Part shown: piece by piece, positions 18,355 through 26,233 of the stretch | Position numbering within the stretch: the stretch's first letter is position 1 | How the letters are laid out: every line of letters begins with the position of its first letter | Origin: Acidovorax sp. SUPP3334 | GTDB lineage: Bacteria; Pseudomonadota; Gammaproteobacteria; Burkholderiales; Burkholderiaceae_C | Direction: 5' to 3' | NCBI RefSeq assembly: GCF_030159055.1 | Contig: NZ_BQXQ01000011.1 | Coordinates: forward strand, 59,535-123,534 | DNA: 64,000 bases | Notes under the pieces: model-generated | The model's input: only the letters and a program-made list of their open reading frames with translations | Told to the model about the DNA's origin: nothing | Database searches by the model: none | Made by a program: the position numbers and the translations under genes

Positions 18355-18459
18355 GTCCTTGCAGTCCAGTGGAAGGCCAGCTTAAGAGGCCCTGCAGCAT
18401 CGGGCTTTGACGCAGGTCAGAGCGGCTGCGGTGAGGCCCGCTGCCGACATAATGCACCG

Positions 18460-21066
18460 ATGACCCAGCCGCCCTCCCCCCGTTCTGCTGCCACCGCAAC
18501 GCCGTCGCACGAAGCGGCGCGGGTCGCGGCGCTCAAGGCGCTGGAGGTGATGGATTCGGCGCCCGAGCCGACCTTCGACGACCTGGTCTGGCTCGCCAGC
18601 CAGTTTTGCGAAGCCCCCATCGCGCTGGTGTCGCTGGTGGACGAAAACCGCCAGTGGTTCAAGGCCAGCTGCGGACTGCTGGCGCCGCAAACGCCGCGCG
18701 AATTCGCGTTCTGCGCCCATGCGCTGGCGTCCACCGACATCCTGGAAGTACCCAACGCGCTGGCGGACTCCCGGTTTGCCAACAATCCGCTGGTGCTCGG
18801 AGAACCGCACATCCGCTTTTATGCCGGGGCCCCGCTGGTGGGGCGCGCCGGCCACATCTACGGCACCCTGTGCGTCATCGACCAAAAGCCCCGCCGGCTG
18901 TCCGACCGGCAGCGGGATGCGCTTGGGCGGCTGTCCCGGCAGGTCGTCAGCCAGCTCGAAGCGCGGCAGGACCGGCGCGAAGCACAGGTCCAGGCCAGCA
19001 CCTTGAGCCGGCTGCTCGAAGCCATGCCCGATGCGGTCGTATCGTACGGCCCGGATGGCCTGCTGGGGGAGTTCAACCACGCTGCCAGGGCCTGGCACGG
19101 CACCGACCCCCGTTCGCTGCCTGCTGCCGAATGGGCGGAGCATTTCGATCTGTTCGATGCCTCGGGCAACCAGTTGCTGGCCGCCGAACACATTCCGCTT
19201 CTGGCGGCCTGGCGGGGCGAAAACGTGCGCGGCTTCGAACTGGTCATCAAAGCCAGTGGCCAGCTGCCCCGTACAGTGCTTTGCAACGCCTCGCCGCTGG
19301 TCCAAGGAGACGGCACCCCGATGGGCGCGGTGTGCGTGATGCACGACGTGACGGCGCTGCGCACGGCCACGCGCGCAGCCGCGATCGCAGCCCAGCGGTT
19401 TTCGGGCGCCTTCGTTGCCGCCACGCACGGGATCGCCCTCGTCTCGCCCACGGGCCGCTGGGTCGAGGTCAACGATGCGCTCTGCAGCATGCTGGGTTAC
19501 ACGCGGGAAGAACTGCTTCACATCGACGTGCGACAGCTCACCCACCCGGACGATCTCACCTCGCACCGCAGCCACGTCGATCGGCTGTTGCGCAAGGAAG
19601 CGCAGAACTACCAGCTGAGCAAGCGCTACCTGCGAAAGGACGGCGCAACGGTGTGGGCCCACCTGGCGGTCTCTCTGGTGCGCGACGAACTCGGCCAGCC
19701 CCTGCACTTCGTGGCACAGATCCAGAACGTCACCGAGCAGCGCAAGCTGGAGCAACAGATGGCGCTCGGGTCAGCGCGGCTGGAGCGGGCGCTGGCGGGG
19801 GCGCAGCTCGGCCTTTGGGAGCTGGACATCGCGCAGATGACGCTGCAGGTGGACGCCCGCGGAGCGGCCATGCTGGGTTTCGGCGATGCCGATGTCATCA
19901 AGACCGTGCCGCAATGGAATGCCGTGCTTCACCCCCACGACCAGGCCGTCAACGTGGACGCCTTTCGCCGCCATCTCCGCGGCGAGACGGACATCTACGA
20001 AAACGAGTTCAGGGTGCAGGCCCCCGGCGGGCACTGGATCTGGCTGTTTTCGCGGGGCAAGGTCATAAAGCGCAGTGCCGCGGGCGATCCGGCCACGCTC
20101 ATCGGCACCTTCATGGATGTCACGCAGCGCAAGAACGACGAAGAGGCTTTGGCCCGCGCTGCGATGCTGCTGAGGCAGTCGGGCGCGATGGCACGTGTCG
20201 GCGGCTGGACGCTCGATGTCGCCTCGGGCGAGGCCGCGTGGACGGACGAGGTTTACCGCATCCACGACCTGGAGCCGCAAGGCTCGCCCGACCTTGCCCA
20301 GGCGCTCGCCTTCTACACCGAAACCTCACGCCCTCTCATCACCTCGGCCGTGGAGCGATGCATCAGCGACGGCACGCCGTGGGATCTGGAGCTGGAACTG
20401 TTGTCCGCCAAAGGGCGACACCTCTGGGTCCGCGCCCAGGGCGAGCCGGTCTATCAGGACGGCGAGATCGTGCGCCTGAGCGGCGCCTTCCAGGACATCA
20501 CGGAGAGAAAGCAGTCGCAACTGCAGTTGCAGCGCCTCAATGCGACCTTGGCGGAGCTGTCCTATACGGATGCGCTCACCGGGCTGGGTAACCGCCGCCT
20601 GTTCGACGAGGCACTCGGCGTCGAATGGAGCCGGGCGCGCCGGCAGGCGTCGTGCATGTCGCTGCTGATGATCGACATCGACCATTTCAAGCACTACAAC
20701 GATGTGCACGGCCACCCTGCAGGCGATGAATGCCTGCGGCAGGTAGGCGCCGTATTGCAGGGCACCTTGTTTCGGGCCCATGAGAAACCGATGCGCTACG
20801 GGGGCGAGGAATTCGTGGTCCTGCTGCCCGACACCACGGGCGATGAAGCCCAGATCGTGGCCCAGCGGGTGCTGGCGGCGTTCGAGCAAGCCGCCATTGC
20901 CCATGGGGCCTCGCCTCTCGGGCCGAACGTGACGTTGAGTGTGGGCGTGGCGGCGCTGCGGCCCGGCCCCGACATGCACGAGCGGGACCTGGTATGCCGT
21001 GCGGACCAGGCGCTGTACCAAGCCAAGAGCGCCGGACGCGCCCGGTTCGTTTTCTGGAGCGAATGA
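18460..21066 (+). CDS. GAF/PAS sensor diguanylate cyclase
   Basis: An 868-residue soluble signalling protein. Domains in order are a GAF domain (about residues 25-165), four PAS/PAC domains (about 180-690, each ending in a DVT or NVT-like PAC strand) and a C-terminal GGDEF domain (about 700-868). The active-site motif is GGEEF (RYGGEEFVVLLPD), so cyclic-di-GMP synthesis is likely. The inhibitory I-site position five residues before GGEEF reads RAHE instead of RxxD, so product inhibition may be weak. No EAL domain follows. The ATG at 18460 starts just before the GAF domain. It is divergent from the hemerythrin gene. Confidence 0.88.
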   Translation: MTQPPSPRSAATATPSHEAARVAALKALEVMDSAPEPTFDDLVWLASQFCEAPIALVSLVDENRQWFKASCGLLAPQTPREFAFCAHALASTDILEVPNALADSRFANNPLVLGEPHIRFYAGAPLVGRAGHIYGTLCVIDQKPRRLSDRQRDALGRLSRQVVSQLEARQDRREAQVQASTLSRLLEAMPDAVVSYGPDGLLGEFNHAARAWHGTDPRSLPAAEWAEHFDLFDASGNQLLAAEHIPLLAAWRGENVRGFELVIKASGQLPRTVLCNASPLVQGDGTPMGAVCVMHDVTALRTATRAAAIAAQRFSGAFVAATHGIALVSPTGRWVEVNDALCSMLGYTREELLHIDVRQLTHPDDLTSHRSHVDRLLRKEAQNYQLSKRYLRKDGATVWAHLAVSLVRDELGQPLHFVAQIQNVTEQRKLEQQMALGSARLERALAGAQLGLWELDIAQMTLQVDARGAAMLGFGDADVIKTVPQWNAVLHPHDQAVNVDAFRRHLRGETDIYENEFRVQAPGGHWIWLFSRGKVIKRSAAGDPATLIGTFMDVTQRKNDEEALARAAMLLRQSGAMARVGGWTLDVASGEAAWTDEVYRIHDLEPQGSPDLAQALAFYTETSRPLITSAVERCISDGTPWDLELELLSAKGRHLWVRAQGEPVYQDGEIVRLSGAFQDITERKQSQLQLQRLNATLAELSYTDALTGLGNRRLFDEALGVEWSRARRQASCMSLLMIDIDHFKHYNDVHGHPAGDECLRQVGAVLQGTLFRAHEKPMRYGGEEFVVLLPDTTGDEAQIVAQRVLAAFEQAAIAHGASPLGPNVTLSVGVAALRPGPDMHERDLVCRADQALYQAKSAGRARFVFWSE

Positions 21067-21105
21067 ACGGCTGCTGCGAGCCGTTGGGGTACCGCCCGCA
21101 CCATG

Positions 21106-21132
21106 AAAAAAGGGCTCCGCAATGCGGAGCCC
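21106..21132 (-). terminator. Rho-independent terminator of the cysteine-repeat protein gene
   Basis: On the minus strand a nine-pair stem (GGGCTCCGC/GCGGAGCCC, three-base loop) is followed by TTTTTT. It lies 60 bases after the stop of the gene at 21192-21770. Confidence 0.85.
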
Positions 21133-21191
21133 TCTTGGCTGGCTGGCGATTCCCGCGCTCTGTAGAGCGCAAGAATCGCCGTTGAGCCTTA

Positions 21192-21770
21192 TTACTGGTT
21201 GTACACGCGCTTCAGGTCGGCAACGCACTTGTCCTTCACGTCGCCAGTCGCGGCATCGCAGCGCTCCTTGGCAGCCTTGTATTCGGCTTCGCGCTTTTCC
21301 TCGGCAGCGTCCTTCTTCACTTCCGCGACCTTGGCATCCTTCTTGGCCATGTTGTCCGAAGGCTTGGCCTGGGCGCGTGCCACCTTGGCGTCTTCCTTGG
21401 CCTTCACGTGGGCGGCCTTGGCATCCTTCACGCAGACGTCCTTGGCATTGCCTTGCTGGTCATCGCACTTTTCCTTGGCGACGTCGTAGGCAGCGTCGGC
21501 GCGGGCTTCGTTCACCTTGTAGGTGGCCTTGTCGCTGGGCTTGTACTGGGCTTCGAGTTCGGCCTTGGCGACCTTCTCGGCGCCCTTGGCTTCCTTCATG
21601 CAGACGTCCTTGGCGTTGGCCGTCATGCTGTCGCACTTTTGCTTGTTCGTCTTGTAGTCGGCAGAGATGCGGTCCTTGGCGGCGCTGTGCTCTTCCTTGG
21701 TCATGGCCATGCCGCTGGTTGCGAGAAGGCCGGCAGCCACCAGGGCCAGAAGATTGCGTGTGTGTTTCAT
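21192..21770 (-). CDS. Periplasmic Lys/Ala-rich protein with three cysteine-pair repeats
   Basis: The 192-residue protein has a signal peptide (cleavage likely after SGMA, near residue 22) and a highly charged helical body. A motif with two cysteines about ten residues apart recurs three times: CDSMTANAKDVC, CDDQQGNAKDVC and CDAATGDVKDKC, each followed by K-A or K-D. Such proteins are common in Comamonadaceae and often annotated as cell-envelope or TolA-like; their function is unknown. The cysteine pairs probably form disulfides in the periplasm. Next to it is a CsbD gene on the same strand, suggesting a stress role. Confidence 0.7.
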   Translation of the reverse strand: MKHTRNLLALVAAGLLATSGMAMTKEEHSAAKDRISADYKTNKQKCDSMTANAKDVCMKEAKGAEKVAKAELEAQYKPSDKATYKVNEARADAAYDVAKEKCDDQQGNAKDVCVKDAKAAHVKAKEDAKVARAQAKPSDNMAKKDAKVAEVKKDAAEEKREAEYKAAKERCDAATGDVKDKCVADLKRVYNQ

Positions 21771-21871
21771 GGTTTTATCCTCAATGTCTGTAAGGGGGGT
21801 GCGGACGCCTGCGGACCGATGGGTTCGACGGGCTGACACCGCTGGTTTTGGGGGTCGGGATTCGTGAAGGA

Positions 21872-22090
21872 TTACTGGTCGAAGCGGAAGTCGGGGTGGC
21901 GGTCTTGCCAGGACTTCAATTCCTTCTCGGCAGCGTCCTTGGCCAGGCCTTGGCGCTCTTGCAGCTTGCCCAGGAACTGGTCGCGCTTGCCGGCGATGAC
22001 GTCCAGGTCGTCGTCGGTCACCTTGCCCCACTGTTCCTTGATCTTGCCGGTGAATTGTTTCCAGTTGCCTTTGACGGTGTCTTCATTCAT
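21872..22090 (-). CDS. CsbD family stress-related protein
   Basis: The 72-residue protein fits CsbD exactly: it begins MNEDTVKGNWKQFTGKIKEQ, continues with WGKVTDDDLDVIAGKRDQFLGKL, and is hydrophilic and helical. CsbD-like proteins are abundant under general stress in many bacteria, but their molecular role is unknown. It lies about 100 bases upstream of the cysteine-repeat gene on the same strand. Confidence 0.9.
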   Translation of the reverse strand: MNEDTVKGNWKQFTGKIKEQWGKVTDDDLDVIAGKRDQFLGKLQERQGLAKDAAEKELKSWQDRHPDFRFDQ

Positions 22091-22248
22091 GGCACAGGTC
22101 CTCTTGGTTATTCGCTTCAGCCCTCCACTCCGAGACGGTTTGGAAACCTAGCTGGATGCGATGGACGAACTGTAGAAGTGCCCCAAAAACTCAGGCGTAG
22201 TCATCCGGGGACAGCGTGCGTCAGCCCAGGCCTACGGTGTGCATGGTC

Positions 22249-22278
22249 AAAAAAAAGAGGCGTGCATGGCACGCCTCT
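22249..22278 (-). terminator. Rho-independent terminator of the cysH-like gene
   Basis: On the minus strand a ten-pair stem (AGAGGCGTGC/GCACGCCTCT, loop of three) is followed by a run of eight T. It lies 22 bases after the stop of the reductase gene. Confidence 0.9.
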
Positions 22279-22300
22279 TCGGAGTATGGGAAAGCGCTCT

Positions 22301-22924
22301 TCAATGCGCCAGATGCAGCCCGCATTCGCGGTTGTCCTCGCCCTTGGTGGGGTCCACGTAATCGAAATTGTTGGGCAGGCCGTGGGCCGTGAGGTATTCG
22401 TACAGATCCTTGGAAGACCAGTGCAGCAGCGGCGCCACCTTGATCAGGCCATCGGGGTTGAGGCTCACCGGGTCCATCTGCGCGCGCACGGCCGTGTCGG
22501 TGGCGCGCAGTGCGGTGAACCAGACCTGCGGCGCCGTCTCGCGCAAGGCCCGGGCGAAGGGCTCGAGCTTGACCTCTTCGGTGAACGCAGCGTGGCGCGG
22601 ATCGTCCAGCGCCGGCACCGGACCTTCTATGGCCTCGCGATGGGCGCGCGAGCGGCGCGGCAGGTAGATCGACAGGTTCAGGCCGAGCTGCCGGGTCACC
22701 TCATCGGCGAACTGGTAGGTCGCCTCGGTGTTGTAGCCGTTGTCCATCCACACCACCGGCACGTCGGGCTTCGCCCGCGTGACCATGTGCAGGATCACGG
22801 CTTCGAACGGCCGGAAGTTGGTGGTGACGATGGTGGGGCGGGCGAGGCCCACGGCCCAGTCCACGAGGCCCTGGGCGTTCTTGCCGAGTTCGGCGTTGAT
22901 TTTTGCAAGGTCGATGCTGCTCAT
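22301..22924 (-). CDS. cysH: Phosphoadenosine phosphosulfate reductase-like protein (CysH)
   Basis: The 207-residue protein ends with the catalytic ECGLH motif (NRECGLHLAH) of APS/PAPS reductases and contains the PP-loop-type TTNFRPFEAVILH region and WMDNGYNT. The enzymes reduce (phospho)adenylyl sulfate to sulfite in assimilation. It is shorter than the usual 240-250 residues, and the CC...CxxC cysteines that hold a 4Fe-4S cluster in APS reductases are absent, so PAPS use or another PP-loop role is possible. The ATG at 22924 has GGAG at suitable distance. No other sulfate genes are adjacent. Confidence 0.75.
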   Translation of the reverse strand: MSSIDLAKINAELGKNAQGLVDWAVGLARPTIVTTNFRPFEAVILHMVTRAKPDVPVVWMDNGYNTEATYQFADEVTRQLGLNLSIYLPRRSRAHREAIEGPVPALDDPRHAAFTEEVKLEPFARALRETAPQVWFTALRATDTAVRAQMDPVSLNPDGLIKVAPLLHWSSKDLYEYLTAHGLPNNFDYVDPTKGEDNRECGLHLAH

Positions 22925-23077
22925 TCGGTGCTCCAACAGGACCAGGCGCGAGCGGCCCGGTGGGACGGGCGATTGTGCCTTTTGCGCCGCAGGGCCGCAG
23001 CCTGGAGGCATCCCGCCCCTGCGGCCCGGCGGGGAACCGGTGAAGCGGGCCGCGAAAAATCAGTGCAGCCGCTCGCG

Positions 23078-23101
23078 ATAAATGAACAATCCGCCATTTA
23101 T
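23078..23101. promoter_or_regulatory. AT-rich inverted repeat upstream of cysH
   Basis: ATAAATG (23078-23084) and CATTTAT (23095-23101) form a perfect inverted repeat with a ten-base spacer, about 155 bases before the cysH-like start. It could be an operator, but no family consensus is matched. Confidence 0.35.
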
Positions 23102-23157
23102 ATCTGCTGCAATGGAATTGCACTTAGAGTAAGTACAGTAACTTGCAGGCCATGTGA

Positions 23158-23829
23158 TCAGCTGCTCAGATGACTCTGATCCCGGCGTCTGCCAGCATCT
23201 GCTGTAAGTGCGGGCTTTAACCGCATCGGAGCTCGAGCCATGAGCGTGGCATAGCTCTCCGCTTCAAGGTCAGCCGTAATCTCATGACATAGACGATCTA
23301 TCTCTTTATCAACGAAGGTAAGGGTGCTCAAAACAAGGTGCTTAAGGTTTTGCCAAGATCGGGGCTGCAACAGCTCAACACCAACAGCGAGGGCTAAAAC
23401 CTTTTCAACTTTGTGAGGATGTGTTCCATCGTTCAGAACCGCTCCGACATGGGCTTGCAAAGCTGAATTCTCATCATGGACAACGTGCTTGTTCCTCTCC
23501 AATCTAAGTTCTTCATAGACGGTCATCCCGTTTGGCTCATTTGCCAATATGACCGAAGCGTCAAGCTGATAGGCTCTTCTTGATTCGTTTTTGCCAAAAC
23601 ACTTGAAGCATCGCGTGAGCGCAGCGACATACAGCCCTTCACGTGCGGTGTCTGGGCCATCTAGAAGGACGTTGATATCCTCAAGGTACTGGTTGGCGCG
23701 CACAAGATCAGACTGGTGAAGGATGAGGTCTGCAAGCATTTTTGCTTTAGAACCTCCAACGCTGACCAGCGACACTGCGTTGGGAATGCCGTTGAGTTCG
23801 ATCCCTGAAGACGTTTGATGCAGTTCCAT
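23158..23829 (-). CDS. Hypothetical protein with HEPN-like RxxxxxH motif
   Basis: A 223-residue predominantly helical protein that I do not recognise. The segment EELRLERNKHVVHDEN resembles the RN-(x)n-H motif of HEPN ribonucleases and HEPN-like proteins (R and H five residues apart). Base composition is clearly less GC-rich than the neighbours, which suggests transfer. I chose the ATG at 23829; an upstream in-frame ATG at 23877 is also possible. It sits beside a broken adenine methyltransferase, so a prophage or defence origin is plausible. A role in abortive infection would be inference only. Confidence 0.5.
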   Translation of the reverse strand: MELHQTSSGIELNGIPNAVSLVSVGGSKAKMLADLILHQSDLVRANQYLEDINVLLDGPDTAREGLYVAALTRCFKCFGKNESRRAYQLDASVILANEPNGMTVYEELRLERNKHVVHDENSALQAHVGAVLNDGTHPHKVEKVLALAVGVELLQPRSWQNLKHLVLSTLTFVDKEIDRLCHEITADLEAESYATLMARAPMRLKPALTADAGRRRDQSHLSS

Positions 23830-23891
23830 ATCCACCTTTCTCAAAACAGTCCGGCCGGCTCGGCCATACGATCCCAACTGTAGATCACCAA

Positions 23892-24092
23892 CTAACCGCG
23901 CTCGGCCCGGTTGACCCCGCCAGCCAAGCGCAGATGTGCGGCTGAGAGGTTTTCTTCGATGCGCAGTGGTTTGATGGCCAGCTTAGTCGTGGCGGCGCCC
24001 AAGGTCTGGCCAGTGACCTTGCCTCCGAAGCTCTGCTGCTGGAGGTAGAAGAGTCGGGCGGCGCGCTGGACGTCGGCGACGTGTCTCGGGGC
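23892..24092 (-). pseudogene. D12-class adenine-specific DNA methyltransferase, internal/C-terminal remnant
   Basis: A minus-strand frame not beginning with a start codon reads RAARLFYLQQQSFGGKV, then PLRIEENLSAAHLRLAGG and stops with TAG at 23892-23894. This matches the region after the catalytic core of Dam-like (D12) methyltransferases, where AARFxYLQxxxFGGKV is well conserved. Both ends of the gene are missing. The fragment overlaps the tail of the hypothetical frame at 23983-24282. It is most likely a leftover of a prophage-encoded Dam gene. Confidence 0.6.
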
Positions 24093-24282
24093 AGGTTTCC
24101 TTAAGCCACTTGAACACCTGCCTGCTGGTGTGACCTGCCCCCTTTAGACGTAGCAATGTCGAGTTAGCGATTCCAAGGTTGAGCGCATGCGCAAACTTAT
24201 CGTTAGGGTAGAGGCGCGACTCGCCAAATACTCGCGCAAGGATCAGCTGCAGTTGCTCGTCTGATTCTCGGGGCGGCTTCAA
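23983..24282 (-). CDS. Hypothetical protein, probably chimeric remnant
   Basis: The frame opens with TTG and gives 99 residues. The first about 63 (ending VFKWLKETCP) look like real coding sequence with a helix-rich, possibly regulatory, character. The last about 35 are Arg-rich nonsense because from about 24092 the DNA encodes a Dam remnant in another frame. It is therefore probably the truncated front of an unidentified phage-like gene joined to the methyltransferase piece. The function is unknown and the start is weak. Confidence 0.35.
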   Translation of the reverse strand: MKPPRESDEQLQLILARVFGESRLYPNDKFAHALNLGIANSTLLRLKGAGHTSRQVFKWLKETCPETRRRRPARRPTLLPPAAELRRQGHWPDLGRRHD

Positions 24283-24421
24283 TTACATCCATTGCAAGCC
24301 GATTGGAGCACCCCGTTTCAGCCCATTCCCCTGCGTTCCCCAAAATCCCAATTTTTGCGCCGTTGTTGTTGGGTTAGCTCAACTCCTTTCACACCGCAAT
24401 GCCGCAGTACGGCAAAAATAC

Positions 24422-24456
24422 AACAATAAGAATCATTCCCATTCTCTTTTTATAAT
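24422..24456 (+). promoter_or_regulatory. Fur-box-like operator and promoter of the iron sigma factor
   Basis: Bases 24422-24440 match 13 of 19 positions of the Fur consensus GATAATGATAATCATTATC, including AATCATT. A TATAAT at 24451-24456 gives a -10, placing transcription start about three bases before the ATG at 24466. Iron repression of the following fecI-like gene is expected. Confidence 0.6.
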
Positions 24457-24465
24457 CGGCGCTCC

Positions 24466-25035
24466 ATGCCGCACCCCGCCTCGCTTCCTCCGCCGCCCGA
24501 GCCCCTGCTCGCCGCCCTGGTGAAGCACTACGAGGACCTGGTCGGTTCGCTGCGCCACCGCTTCGGCGAGGAGTGCTTTCCGCGCGAGATCGTGAACGAT
24601 CTGTGCGTGCGTCTGCTGGAGCGTCCGGTGCCGGGCGAGATCGCCAACCCGCTGGCCTTCCTGCGCAGCGTGGCGCGCGACCTGGCCATCGACCGCCACC
24701 GCGCACAAGCCCGCCGGCGCGAGGCGCCGCACCCGCACCCAGACTTGGAGCCGGATTCGGAACCGGCCGCCTCCCTGCAACCCGCCTTGCTGCTCTCGCC
24801 GCCCGAACTGGCCCTGGCGGCCCGGCAGCGCCAGCGCGCGCTGCTGGCGGCCATCGAGCAATTGCCGCAGGCCAGCCGGGAGGCGTTCATCCTCACCAAG
24901 CTCTACGGCATGCCGCAGGACGAGGCCGCTCGGCGCATGGGCATCTCGCGCGGGATGGTAGCGCGGCACCTGGCGCGTGCCCTGCGCGGCGTGGAGCCCG
25001 TGCTGATCGAAGGCGCAGGCCATGCCGCCGGCTGA
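24466..25035 (+). CDS. ECF RNA polymerase sigma factor, FecI-like
   Basis: The 189-residue sigma-70 family protein has region 2 (HYEDLVGSLRHRFG with LAFLRSVARDLAIDRHR) and region 4 (IEQLPQASREAFILTKLYGM, then QDEAARRMGISRGMVARHL). It belongs to the FecI iron-starvation group because a FecR-like regulator overlaps its end by 14 bases and a TonB-dependent receptor with a signalling domain follows. It should direct transcription of the receptor when the ligand is bound. A Fur box precedes it. A long linker rich in Pro and Glu separates the two regions. Confidence 0.88.
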   Translation: MPHPASLPPPPEPLLAALVKHYEDLVGSLRHRFGEECFPREIVNDLCVRLLERPVPGEIANPLAFLRSVARDLAIDRHRAQARRREAPHPHPDLEPDSEPAASLQPALLLSPPELALAARQRQRALLAAIEQLPQASREAFILTKLYGMPQDEAARRMGISRGMVARHLARALRGVEPVLIEGAGHAAG

Positions 25036-25978
25036 ACCGGCCGGCCCCGGCGCCAGACCCACGCGCGGCTCCGGGCGGCGCGCCCATCTGCCCATCGACG
25101 AGGCCCTGGCCCCGTTCGCCGAGCTGCTGCGCCAGCAATTGCCCACGCCCGAGGACATCGAACAAGCCGCCGCCCTGCGCCGCGAACGCCGACGGCCCGG
25201 GACGAAGGCCCGCACCACCGGCGCGGCCACCGCCCTCGCCGTCGCCGCGCTGGCCGCCGTGCTGTGGGCCGATCCGGTGCTGCACCGCAAAACGCTGGCC
25301 ACCGCCGTGGGAGAACGGCTGGCCTTGCCTTTGCCCGATGGCAGCACCGTGCAACTGAACAGCGGCGCGCAAGTCGAGGTGGCCCTGCACCTGCGCTCGC
25401 GCCGCCTCTCGCTGGAGCGCGGCGAGGCCGCCTTCGAAGTGGCGCACGCGCCCTGGCGTGCCGCCGCACCATGGCTGCAGCGCCCGTTCACCGTGCAGGC
25501 GGGCAATGTGGCGGTGCAGGACATCGGCACGGTGTTCAACATCCGCCGCGACCTGGGCCCGGCCAAAGGGCATGGCACCGACATCACCGTGCAGCAGGGC
25601 AGCGTGCGGGTGCACGGGCCGGCGGGATCGCACCCCGTGGTGCTGCACGCTGGCCAGGCGCTGCACACGCGCGCCGACGCCGCCCTGCCCGGGCCGGTAC
25701 CGGCCGAAGCCGGCTCGGCGACCGCGTGGCAGACCGGGCGGCTGCCGCTCGACGCCACGCCGCTGGCCGATGCCGTGGCCGAAATGCAGCGCCACCGGCG
25801 CGCGCCCATCGTGCTGGCCGACCCGCACGCTGCGGCGCTGCGCATCTCGGGCCAGTTCGATCTCGATCGCCTGGACCAGCTCATCGACCTGCTGCCCCGG
25901 CTGGCGCCTGTGCGGGTGGACCGGCTGCCGGACGGCACCGTCGTGATCGCATCACGCCCCGCACATCAAAAACCATAG
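25022..25978 (+). CDS. FecR-like anti-sigma/sigma regulator
   Basis: This is a 318-residue inner-membrane protein. The cytoplasmic N-terminus has the IDEALAPFAELLRQQLP-like anti-sigma part, one membrane helix spans about residues 66-84, and the FecR domain follows (LPLPDGSTVQLNSGAQVEV, LERGEAAFEVAH). A C-terminal STN-like subdomain (ISGQFDLDRLDQLIDLLPRL) contacts the receptor. It transmits the ligand signal from the receptor to the sigma factor. The gene overlaps the sigma gene, and its TAG stop lies inside an intergenic repeat element. Confidence 0.88.
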   Translation: MPPAEPAGPGARPTRGSGRRAHLPIDEALAPFAELLRQQLPTPEDIEQAAALRRERRRPGTKARTTGAATALAVAALAAVLWADPVLHRKTLATAVGERLALPLPDGSTVQLNSGAQVEVALHLRSRRLSLERGEAAFEVAHAPWRAAAPWLQRPFTVQAGNVAVQDIGTVFNIRRDLGPAKGHGTDITVQQGSVRVHGPAGSHPVVLHAGQALHTRADAALPGPVPAEAGSATAWQTGRLPLDATPLADAVAEMQRHRRAPIVLADPHAAALRISGQFDLDRLDQLIDLLPRLAPVRVDRLPDGTVVIASRPAHQKP

Positions 25979-26024
25979 CAAAACACCGCCGTCTTTATTG
26001 CGCTGGAGGCCTTTTCGACCATTG
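25970..26024 (+). repeat. Dispersed intergenic repeat, copy 2
   Basis: The stretch from CCATAGCA through TTTATTGCGCTGGAGGCC to TTTTCGACCATTG matches the 3' half of the repeat at 9438-9503. The left end is degenerate. The stop codon of the FecR-like gene (TAG in CCATAGCA) is supplied by the element. Confidence 0.6.
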
Positions 26025-26233
26025 AGACGCCAGGCACCACGGTACGGCACGGCAGCCGGCCAGGGCTGCGGCGGCGTCGCCCGCAGCCACGCCGCCCGCC
26101 CGGCTTTTTTGGCGGCACGGGGTGTACAAACCCGCCCGCCGGATCGGCTTACAGGGTGGCGGGCGCCATGGCCCGCGCTTTTTTTCTGTTTTTGCTTTCC
26201 CTGTTCCACCGACCCTTTCCCCAGGAGCCTCCC

